From assembly GCA_029979265.1 (NCBI GenBank), contig JAPOHW010000001.1, forward strand, positions 310,001 to 374,000: DNA of 64,000 nt. Direction: 5' to 3'. Positions 31,491 through 39,268 of this stretch are shown one piece after another. Source of the DNA: Actinomycetota bacterium. GTDB taxonomy: Bacteria; Actinomycetota; Acidimicrobiia; Acidimicrobiales; Aldehydirespiratoraceae. Position numbers and translations under genes: made by a program. A model generated the notes under the pieces. That model did no database searches. It was not told the DNA's origin and saw nothing but the letters and a program-made list of their open reading frames with translations. The stretch's first letter is position 1, and each line of letters opens with the position of its first letter.

Positions 31491-32381
31491 GTGGAATCTT
31501 CTCCCGAGGACAGCTCCGCATCCGACGACAGCTCCGCATCCGAGGACTTGTCCGGATCGGCAGCAGCTCCGACCCCGCCGCGGCGACTCTCCCCGTCGAG
31601 TGCTGGCATGTTCGAGCAGTGTCCACGTCGGTGGCGGATGCGCTATGTCGAGCGGCTCCCCGATCCTCCCGGTGAAGCTGCGATCGCCGGCAGCTTTGCG
31701 CATCGGGTCCTCGAGCTCTTGATGCAGCGCCCGCCTCATGAACGCACCGTCGAGTCGGCCAAAGCCATCGCTCGCCAGGAGTGGCCCGACGTCGAGGTTT
31801 CCGACGACTACGTGGCACTGGGGTTCGACGAGGCCACCGGGAAGGAGTTCCGCTGGAAGGCATGGAAGGCGATCGAAGGTCTGTGGGTCCTCGAAGATCC
31901 GACCGCGGTCGAGGTGCGGGCAACCGAACAAGACATCAAGGCAGACCTCGGTGGGGTGCCCTTTCGCGGCATCGTCGATCGGCTCGATCAGGAAGGTGAC
32001 GGTCTCGTCGTCACCGACTACAAGTCCGGAAAGGCTCCGTCACCGCGCTTTCGCCGAGGACGACTCGACCAGGTTTTGCTGTACGCGGCTGCTGTCAAGG
32101 AATCCACGGGGGAGATGCCGGTGCACGCCCGACTCCTGTACCTCGGCCAGCGACCGGTCGGCATCACGGTCACGCAAGCGGAACTCGATCTTGTCGTCGA
32201 GAAGCTCGGGGTCACGTGGTCTGCCATCAACAACGCATGCGCGTCCGACGAGTTCGAGCCCCGGACCGGTCCACTGTGTGGCTGGTGTCCCTATCTCGAG
32301 CGTTGTCCTGAGGGTTCGAACGAAGTTGCAAACCGGCGAGCCGCGCGCAAGGCCGAGGCGGAAGCGTTCGACGACAACTGA
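31491..32381 (+). CDS. RecB-family PD-(D/E)XK nuclease with iron-sulfur Cys
   Basis: 296 residues from a GTG at 31491 (TAGAAC 7 bases upstream). The nuclease core has His in 'GSFAHRVLELLM', Asp in 'FRGIVDRLDQ' and the D-x-K pair in 'LVVTDYKSGKAPS', followed by 'QVLLYAAAV'. One Cys near the start of the domain ('FEQCPRRWRMRY') and three near the end ('CGWCPYLERCP') are placed as in Cas4/AddB-type 4Fe-4S nucleases. It should cut or degrade single-stranded DNA ends. The first 30 residues are a Ser/Asp/Glu-rich repeat likely to be disordered. Confidence 0.88.
   Translation: MESSPEDSSASDDSSASEDLSGSAAAPTPPRRLSPSSAGMFEQCPRRWRMRYVERLPDPPGEAAIAGSFAHRVLELLMQRPPHERTVESAKAIARQEWPDVEVSDDYVALGFDEATGKEFRWKAWKAIEGLWVLEDPTAVEVRATEQDIKADLGGVPFRGIVDRLDQEGDGLVVTDYKSGKAPSPRFRRGRLDQVLLYAAAVKESTGEMPVHARLLYLGQRPVGITVTQAELDLVVEKLGVTWSAINNACASDEFEPRTGPLCGWCPYLERCPEGSNEVANRRAARKAEAEAFDDN
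31509..31543 (+). repeat. 18-bp period direct repeat in nuclease N-terminus
   Basis: GACAGCTCCGCATCCGA occurs at 31509-31525 and again at 31527-31543. It is in frame and encodes two 'DSSASD/E' units, suggesting recent tandem duplication of a low-complexity acidic tail. Confidence 0.85.
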
Positions 32382-32406
32382 GGAGTAATCGAGCGGTAAA
32401 GGTCCA

Positions 32407-32721
32407 TCAGTCGTCGGCGGTGCCGGCAACACCGCGCCTGCGCTTCCAGATCCAACGCAGCACCATCACCAGGACCACGCCGGCACCGAGGCCGGCGGCC
32501 ATGCCGGTGCTTGCGACGACCACGTCGGGGACCGGGTCGGCCGGATTCGGCGTCACGCCAGGACCGGGCGGGGGATCCTCGGGTTTGGGTCCGTCTTGGT
32601 TCGAGGAGCTCTCCGGAGGTGAGTCACTGCCATGTTCGTCGTCGAGCAAGGCATCAACGGGTGCTGGTTCTGCATCGACCGGCTTGGGACGGCGGCGGTT
32701 CGCTTGCGGGTCATACGCCAT
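32407..32721 (-). CDS. Pro/Asp-rich protein with C-terminal membrane helix
   Basis: 104 residues: a disordered-looking Pro/Glu/Asp/Ser-rich part ('PKPEDPPPGPGVTPNPADP') followed by one membrane helix (about 70-90, 'VVVASTGMAAGLGAGVVLVMVL') and a basic tail 'RWIWKRRRGVAGTADD'. The ATG at 32721 overlaps the end of the ParA-like gene by 11 bases, so it is co-translated. The layout suggests a membrane anchor or partner for the ParA-like ATPase; that is inference. Not recognised. Confidence 0.6.
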   Translation of the reverse strand: MAYDPQANRRRPKPVDAEPAPVDALLDDEHGSDSPPESSSNQDGPKPEDPPPGPGVTPNPADPVPDVVVASTGMAAGLGAGVVLVMVLRWIWKRRRGVAGTADD

Positions 32722-33532
32722 GAGAAACCTCGTCTGAAGGGGAGGGGGTGGGGCCGAGTTCGGCCAACACCGTGTCGAACAGGTGGTCGAACTCGGCCGC
32801 TGCTTCGGCAGCTCCAGGGCGAGCACCCAATGCATGGATCGGAAGCGACGACGCCGAAGCCTCCGGCACTGCTGCGCGGAGATGAATCGGATCCAGAACG
32901 ATGGCGCCGTGGTCGGCGCGCAGTTGCTCGTTCCAGTAGCGAGCATCACGGGTCCGGCCCAGTCGGTTGACTGCCACTCCAGCGATCCGGAGATCGTTGC
33001 CTCGCCTCGATGCGATCCGTTCGACGGTGCGAAGGATCTGGCTGACACCATCGGACGCCCACGCGCCCGGTTCGGTGACGATCAGCGCCCGATCGGCCGC
33101 AAACAGTCCGTTGACCGTGAGCAGTCCGAGCGAAGGCGGACAGTCGATGATGACGAGTTCGTGGTCGATTTCCTGCAGCCCAACCGCGAGCCGATCGTTG
33201 GCGCCGATCGGATCGGTCAGCAGTTGTGGTTCGCGCATTGCAAGGGCGGGTGTGGCTGCCACCACCGAAGGCGCCCGAACCCCCTTCGGATGATCGGGCC
33301 ACGCACTCGGCGTCCGGAGTCCGGCGATGGAGCCAGCGCGCTCTTCGGCGAGTGCCTGATCGACGGAGAACGGAGGATCCCACACGCCGAGGCCGGTCGT
33401 GGCGTTCCCTTGAGGGTCGAGATCGATGACCAAGGTGTCGATGCCGCGCGACCAAGCGGTGGCGGCGAGACCGAGCGCAACCGTGGTCTTTCCAACGCCG
33501 CCTTTCTGGTTCACCACCGCAATCGCAACCAC
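32711..33532 (-). CDS. ParA/Soj-like ATPase
   Basis: 273 residues from the GTG at 33532, giving 'VVAIAVVNQKGGVGKTTVALGLA' with the deviant Walker A K-GG-VGKTT at about 10-17. Further marks: 'VIDLDPQGNATTGLG', 'VIIDCPPSLGLLTVNGLFAADRALIVTEP', 'NRLGRTRDARYWNEQL'. It is a Soj/ParA-family ATPase that may position DNA, proteins or membrane complexes. No ParB gene or parS site is visible nearby, so chromosome segregation is not assumed. The start is fixed by TACCGT 7 bases upstream; the open frame goes 28 codons further. Confidence 0.88.
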   Translation of the reverse strand: MVAIAVVNQKGGVGKTTVALGLAATAWSRGIDTLVIDLDPQGNATTGLGVWDPPFSVDQALAEERAGSIAGLRTPSAWPDHPKGVRAPSVVAATPALAMREPQLLTDPIGANDRLAVGLQEIDHELVIIDCPPSLGLLTVNGLFAADRALIVTEPGAWASDGVSQILRTVERIASRRGNDLRIAGVAVNRLGRTRDARYWNEQLRADHGAIVLDPIHLRAAVPEASASSLPIHALGARPGAAEAAAEFDHLFDTVLAELGPTPSPSDEVSHGV

Positions 33533-33539
33533 GGAGGCA

Positions 33540-33545
33540 ACGGTA
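33540..33545 (-). promoter_or_regulatory. -10-like TACCGT, 7 bases before GTG 33532
   Basis: TACCGT on the minus strand ends 7 bases before the GTG of the ParA-like gene and decides its start. Confidence 0.5.
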
Positions 33546-33655
33546 GCGGGCGGCCCGCTTCGGTGTGCAGGTGTGCTCAGAACCGTACCGAGATGAACGG
33601 TCGCCTGCGGTGACACCCGCCGTTCGCAGCGACCGATGCCAGCAGGGAAGCAGGT

Positions 33656-33964
33656 TCAGGCGGCCTGTGAGCGGGTAGCCACCCGCATGATGTCATCGAG
33701 CGCGTCGATGAGCTCGGGGTTGGCGCTGAAGAGTGCGTGGGCTTCGGGGCCCTCCCATGGACGGCAGAGTTCCGCAGCAGACAGGCCCGCACGGGTCCAG
33801 GCGGTGGCGATTCGGCGAATCGCACCGTCGACAGCAGGCTCGGCCGCAGCGATGGTCTTGCCTGCCATGTGCTCGAGGTCGAACTCGTCGATCGACACCA
33901 ACGGGCCACGCACAAGCTTCAGCCGGTAGCGCAATGCCTCCGCTGCAATTGCCGCATGATTCAC
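33656..33964 (-). CDS. Hypothetical protein, 102 aa
   Basis: Not recognised. A soluble helical protein ('VNHAAIAAEALRYRLKLVRGP', 'DLEHMAGKTIAAAEPAVDGAIRRIATAW', ending 'MRVATRSQAA'). The GTG at 33964 is preferred; a TTG at 33979 is possible. It lies upstream of the ParA-like gene on the same strand. A single DnaA-box-like sequence lies 19 bases before its GTG. Confidence 0.55.
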   Translation of the reverse strand: MNHAAIAAEALRYRLKLVRGPLVSIDEFDLEHMAGKTIAAAEPAVDGAIRRIATAWTRAGLSAAELCRPWEGPEAHALFSANPELIDALDDIMRVATRSQAA

Positions 33965-33982
33965 CCGTCGAGCCCCCAAGCC

Positions 33983-33991
33983 TGTGGATAA
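33983..33991 (-). promoter_or_regulatory. DnaA-box-like TTATCCACA
   Basis: On the minus strand this nonamer is identical to the strong E. coli DnaA box TTATCCACA. It stands alone between the ferrochelatase and the 33656-33964 gene, in a locally AT-richer patch. It may be chance or a DnaA-controlled promoter. Confidence 0.45.
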
Positions 33992-34051
33992 GTCTCAGGT
34001 GATCGTAGAAATATTCGCGCGCGGGTGGGTGGATGCTCGGCGGGTGCAGGA

Positions 34052-35086
34052 TCAGCGGGTCGGGGCAGGACAGCAGTCCGCAGGGCAGACGTCTGGCCGG
34101 ATAGCCAGCCCGCCAAGGGCGCAGCGCTTCGCGCGGAGCGCGCGATCGGGATCCGCTTCCACGGCGATGCGTTCCTCGATCAGTTCGGCCCACATGGCGA
34201 TGAACGCCGGATCGGGTGCCGTGCCAGGAGAGATCGCCCGGCGGATCGTCACTCCTAAGTCGTTCGCCGTTGCCGTGGCCTGGATGTCGAGGTCCCACGC
34301 GACTTCCATGTGGTCACTCACGAAACCGATCGGGACGATCACAACTGCCTCCGCACCGTCGGACGCCAGCGAGGTGATCTCATCGTTCACATCGGGCTCG
34401 AGCCACGGTACCTGTGGTGGCCCGGACCGGGATTGCCAGGCAAGTCGCCACGGCAGTGGACGATCGATTCGTTCGATCACGAGGCGACAAGCCTCGAGTA
34501 ACTGCGCCTCGTAGTCGCAGCCAGCTGCCATCGACGTCGGGATCGAGTGTGCAGTGAAGATGATCGTCGGCTCGGCGTCCGCTCCGAGATCACGAACCGC
34601 GACATCGGTTGCCGCGGCAAACGGCTCGATGAAGCCAGGATGGTCGTAGAACGCGCGAACTTTGTCGATCTGTGGCGCACCGGCGACTTCGGCTCGCGCA
34701 GCCTGGATGTTCTCGCGATATTGGCGGCAGCCGGAGTACGACGAATAGGCCGAGGTGAAGACCGCAAGCGCGCGCTGTACACCATCGTCGGTCATCTCTC
34801 GGATCGTGTCGGCGAGATACGGCGCCCAGTTGCGATTTCCCCAGTACACCGGCAGGTCGAGTCCTCGTCCGGCGAGCTCTTGCTCGAGTGCTGCTCGCTG
34901 GCGTCGGCACTGCTCGTTCAGCGGACTGACCCCACCGAAGTGGTCGTACTGTTCGCCGACGACGGCAAGACGCTCGCGGGGAATGTTGCGTCCCGCCGTG
35001 ACGTTCTCGAGGAACGGGATGACGTCGTCGGGACCCTCAGGGCCACCGAAGCTGACAAGAAGAACGGCGTCGTACGGGACGGTCAC
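34052..35086 (-). CDS. cpfC: Coproporphyrin III ferrochelatase with [2Fe-2S] ligands
   Basis: 344 residues from a GTG. It inserts Fe2+ into coproporphyrin III in the actinobacterial heme route. Marks: 'VLLVSFGGPEGPDDVIPFLENV', 'VYWGNRNWAPYL', 'FTSAYSSYSGCRQYRENI', the catalytic His in 'IIFTAHSIPTSMA', 'SRSGPPQVPWLEPDVNDEI' and 'VPIGFVSDHMEVAWDLD' (catalytic Glu). The Cys in 'YSGCRQ' plus the C-terminal Cys of 'DVCPADCCPA' match the four cluster ligands known from the mycobacterial enzyme. TACAGT lies 7 bases before the GTG. Confidence 0.95.
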   Translation of the reverse strand: MTVPYDAVLLVSFGGPEGPDDVIPFLENVTAGRNIPRERLAVVGEQYDHFGGVSPLNEQCRRQRAALEQELAGRGLDLPVYWGNRNWAPYLADTIREMTDDGVQRALAVFTSAYSSYSGCRQYRENIQAARAEVAGAPQIDKVRAFYDHPGFIEPFAAATDVAVRDLGADAEPTIIFTAHSIPTSMAAGCDYEAQLLEACRLVIERIDRPLPWRLAWQSRSGPPQVPWLEPDVNDEITSLASDGAEAVVIVPIGFVSDHMEVAWDLDIQATATANDLGVTIRRAISPGTAPDPAFIAMWAELIEERIAVEADPDRALRAKRCALGGLAIRPDVCPADCCPAPTR

Positions 35087-35093
35087 ACCTTGG

Positions 35094-35099
35094 ACTGTA
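35094..35099 (-). promoter_or_regulatory. -10-like TACAGT, 7 bases before GTG 35086
   Basis: TACAGT on the minus strand ends 7 bases before the ferrochelatase GTG; no Shine-Dalgarno. Confidence 0.5.
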
Positions 35100-35267
35100 T
35101 GCCGTCGGGTGCCGTCACCGTCGGCGTGGGCACCACCGGCTACCGACGAGGGGATCTGCCTCTCCCGCCTTTTCGTTCCCGAGGACAGTCGATAGATTCC
35201 CGCTTCGTCGGGTGGAGGTTCGATTGGGCGCAGGGGCGTTCAGGGGTGCTCCCGCTCTCGATGCGCC

Positions 35268-36251
35268 ATGAAGACCTGTCTGCGTTCAGTTGCACCGGAC
35301 GACATCCGATCCGGCGGTCACCCCGTTGAGGCGCGGTCGGAGTTCCACGGGCGCTTTGGCATCCCCGAGCGCCGTCCGCCTCGATTTCGGGTCTTCGTCG
35401 GGTTGCTTGCCGTGCTCGGGGTGCTCAGTGGCATGTACGCGCTTGCCGCCTCGGCAGAGACGGTCGAGGATCTGCGCGGTGATATTGCAACCGGTGATGC
35501 GTTGCGGGCCGAACTGTCCGGGATCGCAGCCGAACGAGCAGCGCAGCTGGTGGCGCTCACCTCGGCGGAAACTCGGCTGGCCGAGTTGCTGGCCGACCGT
35601 GACGCGCTCGGTGAGGATCAGCGCCGGTTGGCTGCCGAGATCGAGGCTGCGACCGTGAACCTCGAGCGGCTCGCCGTGGAGACGTTCATCACTGGTGGCG
35701 ACACAGGATCGCTCGAGCACCTTGCGGCGGTCAGCGACGCCAACGATGTTGCGTGGCGCCGAACGTTGATTCGTTCGCACACAGGCTCGTCGAAAACTGC
35801 AATCGATCGGTTGCGTGCGTTGCGGGGCCTTGCCGACTCGTCGGTCGTCGAGACCATCGAGGTCGCAACGAGCCTCCGGTCCGAGATCGGCGTCCATGAG
35901 CGGGTTATCGAGGGTCTGGCTGACCGTGAAGCGGAGATCCTGGCCGTCCTGCCGCTGGCGGAGGCATGGGATCGAGCTGCCATCGCGATCGCCAGCGGCC
36001 AGTACGGCATTGCCCCAGCGGAGAAGTGGGAGAAACTCCGCCACTGCGAATCGACGCATGACTATCAGGCAATCAGTCCCTCCGGCCTGTATCGGGGGGC
36101 GTACCAGTTCGATCTGCCGACGTGGAGGACCGTGGGCGGAACCGGTGATCCTGCGCTCGCCTCGCCGGAGGAACAGGACGCCAGGGCGCGCGAGCTCTAT
36201 GCCCGTCGCGGCTCGCAGCCATGGCCCATCTGTGGCCGCTTCCTCGAGTAG
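35268..36251 (+). CDS. Rpf-like (resuscitation-promoting factor) muralytic protein with coiled coil
   Basis: 327 residues. After a basic N-terminus there is a membrane or signal helix (about 42-62, 'VFVGLLAVLGVLSGMYALAAS'), then a long coiled coil (about 63-240, 'AELSGIAAERAAQLVAL', 'EDQRRLAAEIEAATVNLERL'). The C-terminal ~75 residues have an Rpf/lysozyme-like domain: 'WEKLRHCESTHDY' with Cys260-Glu261 as disulfide Cys and catalytic Glu, 'GLYRGAYQFDLPTWRTVGGTG' and 'QPWPICGRFLE' with the partner Cys. It should cleave peptidoglycan glycan strands outside the cell. The start is uncertain. Confidence 0.82.
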   Translation: MKTCLRSVAPDDIRSGGHPVEARSEFHGRFGIPERRPPRFRVFVGLLAVLGVLSGMYALAASAETVEDLRGDIATGDALRAELSGIAAERAAQLVALTSAETRLAELLADRDALGEDQRRLAAEIEAATVNLERLAVETFITGGDTGSLEHLAAVSDANDVAWRRTLIRSHTGSSKTAIDRLRALRGLADSSVVETIEVATSLRSEIGVHERVIEGLADREAEILAVLPLAEAWDRAAIAIASGQYGIAPAEKWEKLRHCESTHDYQAISPSGLYRGAYQFDLPTWRTVGGTGDPALASPEEQDARARELYARRGSQPWPICGRFLE

Positions 36252-36314
36252 AGCCGCTTCTTCAGCGAGGTTGCAGCCGCTCGCCGTTCCGGATCGAGAG
36301 GGCCGAGACGCCGC

Positions 36315-36599
36315 TCACGCCCGGGGCACGAGGTGTGGCGCCTTGTCGACGAGCACTGCAAGGACGTCGTCGGTCGACGGGTTCACCAACGCCGCGTCGC
36401 CGATCACGAGTGTCGGGACCGTCTCGTTGCCGTTTGCGTGCGATCGCACCACGTCGGCGTGTGACGGGTCGTCCCAGATGTTGTGTTTCGACAGTGGGAT
36501 TCCGGCCCTGTCGAGGTTCCGCTCGAGCATCATGCAAAAGCCGCAGCCGGGTCGCCAGTAGAACTCGACAGCATCGATCTGGTTGACATGCTCGGCCAT
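36315..36599 (-). CDS. Mycoredoxin/glutaredoxin-like protein
   Basis: 94 residues, thioredoxin fold: the active site 'WRPGCGFCMMLERNLDRAGI' has C-x2-C at Cys19 and Cys22, followed by the cis-Pro in 'ETVPTLVIGD'. Mycoredoxins reduce mycothiol mixed disulfides in actinobacteria; the family assignment is from size and motif. AGGA lies just before the ATG, so it is translated from a leader. Confidence 0.85.
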   Translation of the reverse strand: MAEHVNQIDAVEFYWRPGCGFCMMLERNLDRAGIPLSKHNIWDDPSHADVVRSHANGNETVPTLVIGDAALVNPSTDDVLAVLVDKAPHLVPRA

Positions 36600-36699
36600 G
36601 GATTCCTCGTTTCGGGCGCACGGGCCACTGAACGCAGTCTACGGACAGACCGGCGGCCACTGATCGATGGATTCATCGCTCCGTGGCACCCGCCCGGAC

Positions 36700-36705
36700 T
36701 AGCTT
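36700..36705 (+). promoter_or_regulatory. -10-like TAGCTT, 7 bases before ATG 36713
   Basis: TAGCTT ends 7 bases before the ABC transporter ATG with no Shine-Dalgarno. Confidence 0.5.
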
Positions 36706-36712
36706 GCGCCCC

Positions 36713-37666
36713 ATGACCCCCGCTGCCATCGCTGTTCGACTCGAGGGCCTTCGCCGAACGTTCGGCGATCTCACCGCGGTCGATGGCATCGATCTGGAGG
36801 TCCGGGCCGGGGAGATTTACGGGTTCCTCGGCCCGAACGGGGCCGGCAAGTCGACCGTTGTGCGCATGCTCACCACGCTTCTCGCCCCGTCGGGTGGGCG
36901 TGCTTGGGTTGGTGGTCTCGACGTGCAGCAATCGCCCGACGCCGTCCGCCTCGTGATCGGTGTTGCGCTCCAGGAGGCCGGACTGGACGCAAACATGACC
37001 GGTCGCGAAATCCTCGTCACGCAAGGTCGACTGTTCGGTCTGGCTCGTGCGCAGATCGATGCCCGTATCGAGGAGCTGGCGCCCATCCTCGACATGCGTG
37101 CGCTCGACCGACTCGTCGGTACCTACAGCGGCGGGATGGCCCGACGGCTCGATCTTGCTGCTGCGCTGATGCACAACCCGTCGGTGTTGTTCCTCGACGA
37201 GCCGACGACAGGCCTCGACCCGCCGGGACGGCTCCGAGTGTGGGAAGAGGTTCGCCGTCTCAATCGCGAGGTCGGACTCACCTTGTTTCTCACCACGCAG
37301 TACCTCGAGGAGGCCGATGAGCTGGCTGATCGGGTCGGCATCATCAATGCAGGCCGACTCGTGGCCGAAGGAACCCCGACCGAACTCAAGCGCTCGATCG
37401 GGACCGATGTGGTCACCGCCATCGTCGATGGTGACCCAGCGATTGCGAAAGCCGTGCTCGACGAGGTCGACGGGCTCGACTCTGTCGATGTCTTCGGCGA
37501 CGAGATTCGCGTGAGCACCGGTAATGGCAGTCGGGCGCTCTCTCCGGTCGCGCTTGCGCTTGCCGGGGCAGGGGTGCACGTTCGCGAACTGAGCTTGCGG
37601 ACTCCGACGCTCGACGATGTCTTTCTCGATGTCACGGGCACGCACCTGGAGGGAGGCTCGACTTGA
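36713..37666 (+). CDS. ABC-2 type exporter, ATP-binding subunit (DrrA-like)
   Basis: 317 residues. Walker A 'GPNGAGKSTVVRML', Q-loop 'GVALQEAGLDANMTGRE', signature 'YSGGMARRLDLAAALMHNP', Walker B 'VLFLDEPTTGLDPPGR', H-loop replaced by Gln in 'LFLTTQYLEEADELAD' as in the DrrA/daunorubicin-resistance group. The C-terminal extension ends 'TPTLDDVFLDVTGTHLEGG', typical of DrrA. It powers the permease that follows with a 4-base overlap. Substrate unknown: a lipid, polyketide-like or toxic compound are the usual cargo. Confidence 0.9.
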   Translation: MTPAAIAVRLEGLRRTFGDLTAVDGIDLEVRAGEIYGFLGPNGAGKSTVVRMLTTLLAPSGGRAWVGGLDVQQSPDAVRLVIGVALQEAGLDANMTGREILVTQGRLFGLARAQIDARIEELAPILDMRALDRLVGTYSGGMARRLDLAAALMHNPSVLFLDEPTTGLDPPGRLRVWEEVRRLNREVGLTLFLTTQYLEEADELADRVGIINAGRLVAEGTPTELKRSIGTDVVTAIVDGDPAIAKAVLDEVDGLDSVDVFGDEIRVSTGNGSRALSPVALALAGAGVHVRELSLRTPTLDDVFLDVTGTHLEGGST

Positions 37667-38454
37667 CCGGTACTGCCGAGATTCGAGCCCGAAAGGCAAC
37701 GTTCGTCGAGGATGTGTGGGCGATCGCTCGCCGCTCCATCCGCCAGTTGCCCCGCGACCTGCCCACCGTTGTCCCAGCGCTGATGATCCCGCTGTTCTTT
37801 CTGGTGGTGAACATCGGCTCGCTGCAGTCGGCTGCCGCGTTCACCTCGATCCAGATCAGTTACAAGGCGTTCCAATTGCCGGTTGCGATCGTGTTTGCCG
37901 TGACTGGCGTCAGTCGTGCACCGGCGCTCGTTCTCGACATCCAGAACGGTTACTTCGATCGGTTGATGACGACCCCGGTGTCGCGTCGAGCGCTTCTCCT
38001 CGGTCACATGCTGGCCGACTTCGTGCTGGTCGTGGCGCTCATCGTTCCCGTGTTGAGCCTGGGTTTCGTCATCGGGGTCCGCTTCCCGACCGGTCCGTTC
38101 GGGGTGGCGGCCTTCATCTTGATCGGCGCCTCGTGGGGCCTGGCGTACACCGGCATCCCGTACGCGATAGCGCTGAAGACCGGTAACCCCGGCGCAGTCA
38201 ATTCCTCGTTCCTCTTGTTTTTTCCGTTCGCCTTCCTCACCACCGCCTACCTTCCGATCGAGAACATGACCGGATGGCTCGGTGCGATCGCTGGTTACAA
38301 CCCGGTCACGTATCTGCTCGCCGGTCTTCGGTCGCTGTTCGTCTCGTGGCAGTGGGGCGAGCTGGGCAAGGCGCTGCTTGCCATCGTCGGACTCGCTGCC
38401 GTCAGTCAGACGCTGTCGTTCCGCGCATTGCAGGGGCGCGTACAACAGAAGTGA
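37663..38454 (+). CDS. ABC-2 type exporter, permease subunit (DrrB-like)
   Basis: 263 residues, six hydrophobic segments in the ABC-2 arrangement, with 'LDIQNGYFDRLMTTPVSRRALLLGHMLADF' and 'IENMTGWLGAIAGYNPVTYLLAGLRSLF' as the family's conserved loops. Start is TTG at 37663, 4 bases inside the ATPase gene, with GGAGGGAGG about 8 bases upstream. The last 53 bases overlap the end of the SGNH gene on the opposite strand. Confidence 0.88.
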   Translation: MTGTAEIRARKATFVEDVWAIARRSIRQLPRDLPTVVPALMIPLFFLVVNIGSLQSAAAFTSIQISYKAFQLPVAIVFAVTGVSRAPALVLDIQNGYFDRLMTTPVSRRALLLGHMLADFVLVVALIVPVLSLGFVIGVRFPTGPFGVAAFILIGASWGLAYTGIPYAIALKTGNPGAVNSSFLLFFPFAFLTTAYLPIENMTGWLGAIAGYNPVTYLLAGLRSLFVSWQWGELGKALLAIVGLAAVSQTLSFRALQGRVQQK

Positions 38455-39238
38455 ACGTTCCTTGCGCAGGAACGAAATCGGCATCGATGCCGAGCGTTGG
38501 GGCGAATGCTCGGACCCATGCGCCGTACCCGGTGTCGTTCGGGTGGAAACGGTCGATGGAAAGTCCCTTCAACGGGCTGACCAGGTGTGGTCCGAGTTCG
38601 GCGACGAGGTGTCCGTGTGCGGCTGCGGCCCGGCGAAGCGCTCGATTGACGTGGCTACCAGCTGGACTGAATCGCGGCGCGGGAAGGGAGGCGATGACGG
38701 TGCCGCGAGGAGCAGCTGCGGCCATGCGCTCGAGACGACGGGCCAACCGGGGCGGGTAGGGATTGCGCATCAGATCGTTTGCGCCGGCACAGATGGTCAC
38801 CAGCGATGGTGCGTATGGCAGAAAGGCGAGGAGCGGCAATTGCTCGTCGATGACGTGGGTGCTGTCGGCTCCACTGCGGCTGAGATTGATGACCGCATGG
38901 CGACGTCCAGCAGCAGCGAGCGCAGTTTCGATTCGTGAGACCCAGCCGTGGTCGAGCGTCGAAGCACCGATTCCCTGCGCCGTCGAATCTCCGAGTACGA
39001 CCCAGATCGGGGGTCGGTCGGCCGGTGGAGTCGTCGGTTGCGTGACCTCGGGTCGGTAGGGGATTGCGCCCGTGTCCTCGAGCGACGCGACTACGAGGTC
39101 GTGCCATGTTCGCTCGATCCCGTCGATCGCAGCAGCCACAGAACGGACCGCGCCGCTGACGTTGGTCAACAGTCGGGTGAGGGTGGCGGGCTGCCATGGC
39201 GCACGAGCTGCGAGGGCATCGGCGATCGGGTGCCGCAC
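38402..39238 (-). CDS. SGNH/GDSL-family hydrolase
   Basis: 278 residues from a GTG at 39238. Block I 'VVLGDSTAQGIGAS' holds the catalytic Ser. Gly block: 'NLSRSGADSTHVIDEQLP'. Asn block: 'TICAGANDLMRNPYPP'. The final 'DRFHPNDTGYGAWVRAFA' holds Asp and His of the triad. It is an esterase or lipase-like enzyme of unknown substrate. No signal peptide is seen. The start is separated from the ABC-F GTG by only 30 bases, so the two promoters must overlap. Confidence 0.88.
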   Translation of the reverse strand: MRHPIADALAARAPWQPATLTRLLTNVSGAVRSVAAAIDGIERTWHDLVVASLEDTGAIPYRPEVTQPTTPPADRPPIWVVLGDSTAQGIGASTLDHGWVSRIETALAAAGRRHAVINLSRSGADSTHVIDEQLPLLAFLPYAPSLVTICAGANDLMRNPYPPRLARRLERMAAAAPRGTVIASLPAPRFSPAGSHVNRALRRAAAAHGHLVAELGPHLVSPLKGLSIDRFHPNDTGYGAWVRAFAPTLGIDADFVPAQGTFTSVVRAPAMRGTTASD

Positions 39239-39255
39239 GGTGATGGGTTGGCTCG

Positions 39256-39261
39256 TAGTCT
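39256..39261 (+). promoter_or_regulatory. -10-like TAGTCT, 7 bases before GTG 39269
   Basis: TAGTCT ends 7 bases before the ABC-F GTG. The whole divergent region to the SGNH start is 30 bases, so the promoters overlap. Confidence 0.5.
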
Positions 39262-39268
39262 GCGCCAC

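Noticed and set aside
31491-32381. Cas4 protein of a CRISPR system
   Set aside because: Same fold and Cys pattern, but no cas1/cas2 or array nearby; a general RecB-like nuclease is the safer call.
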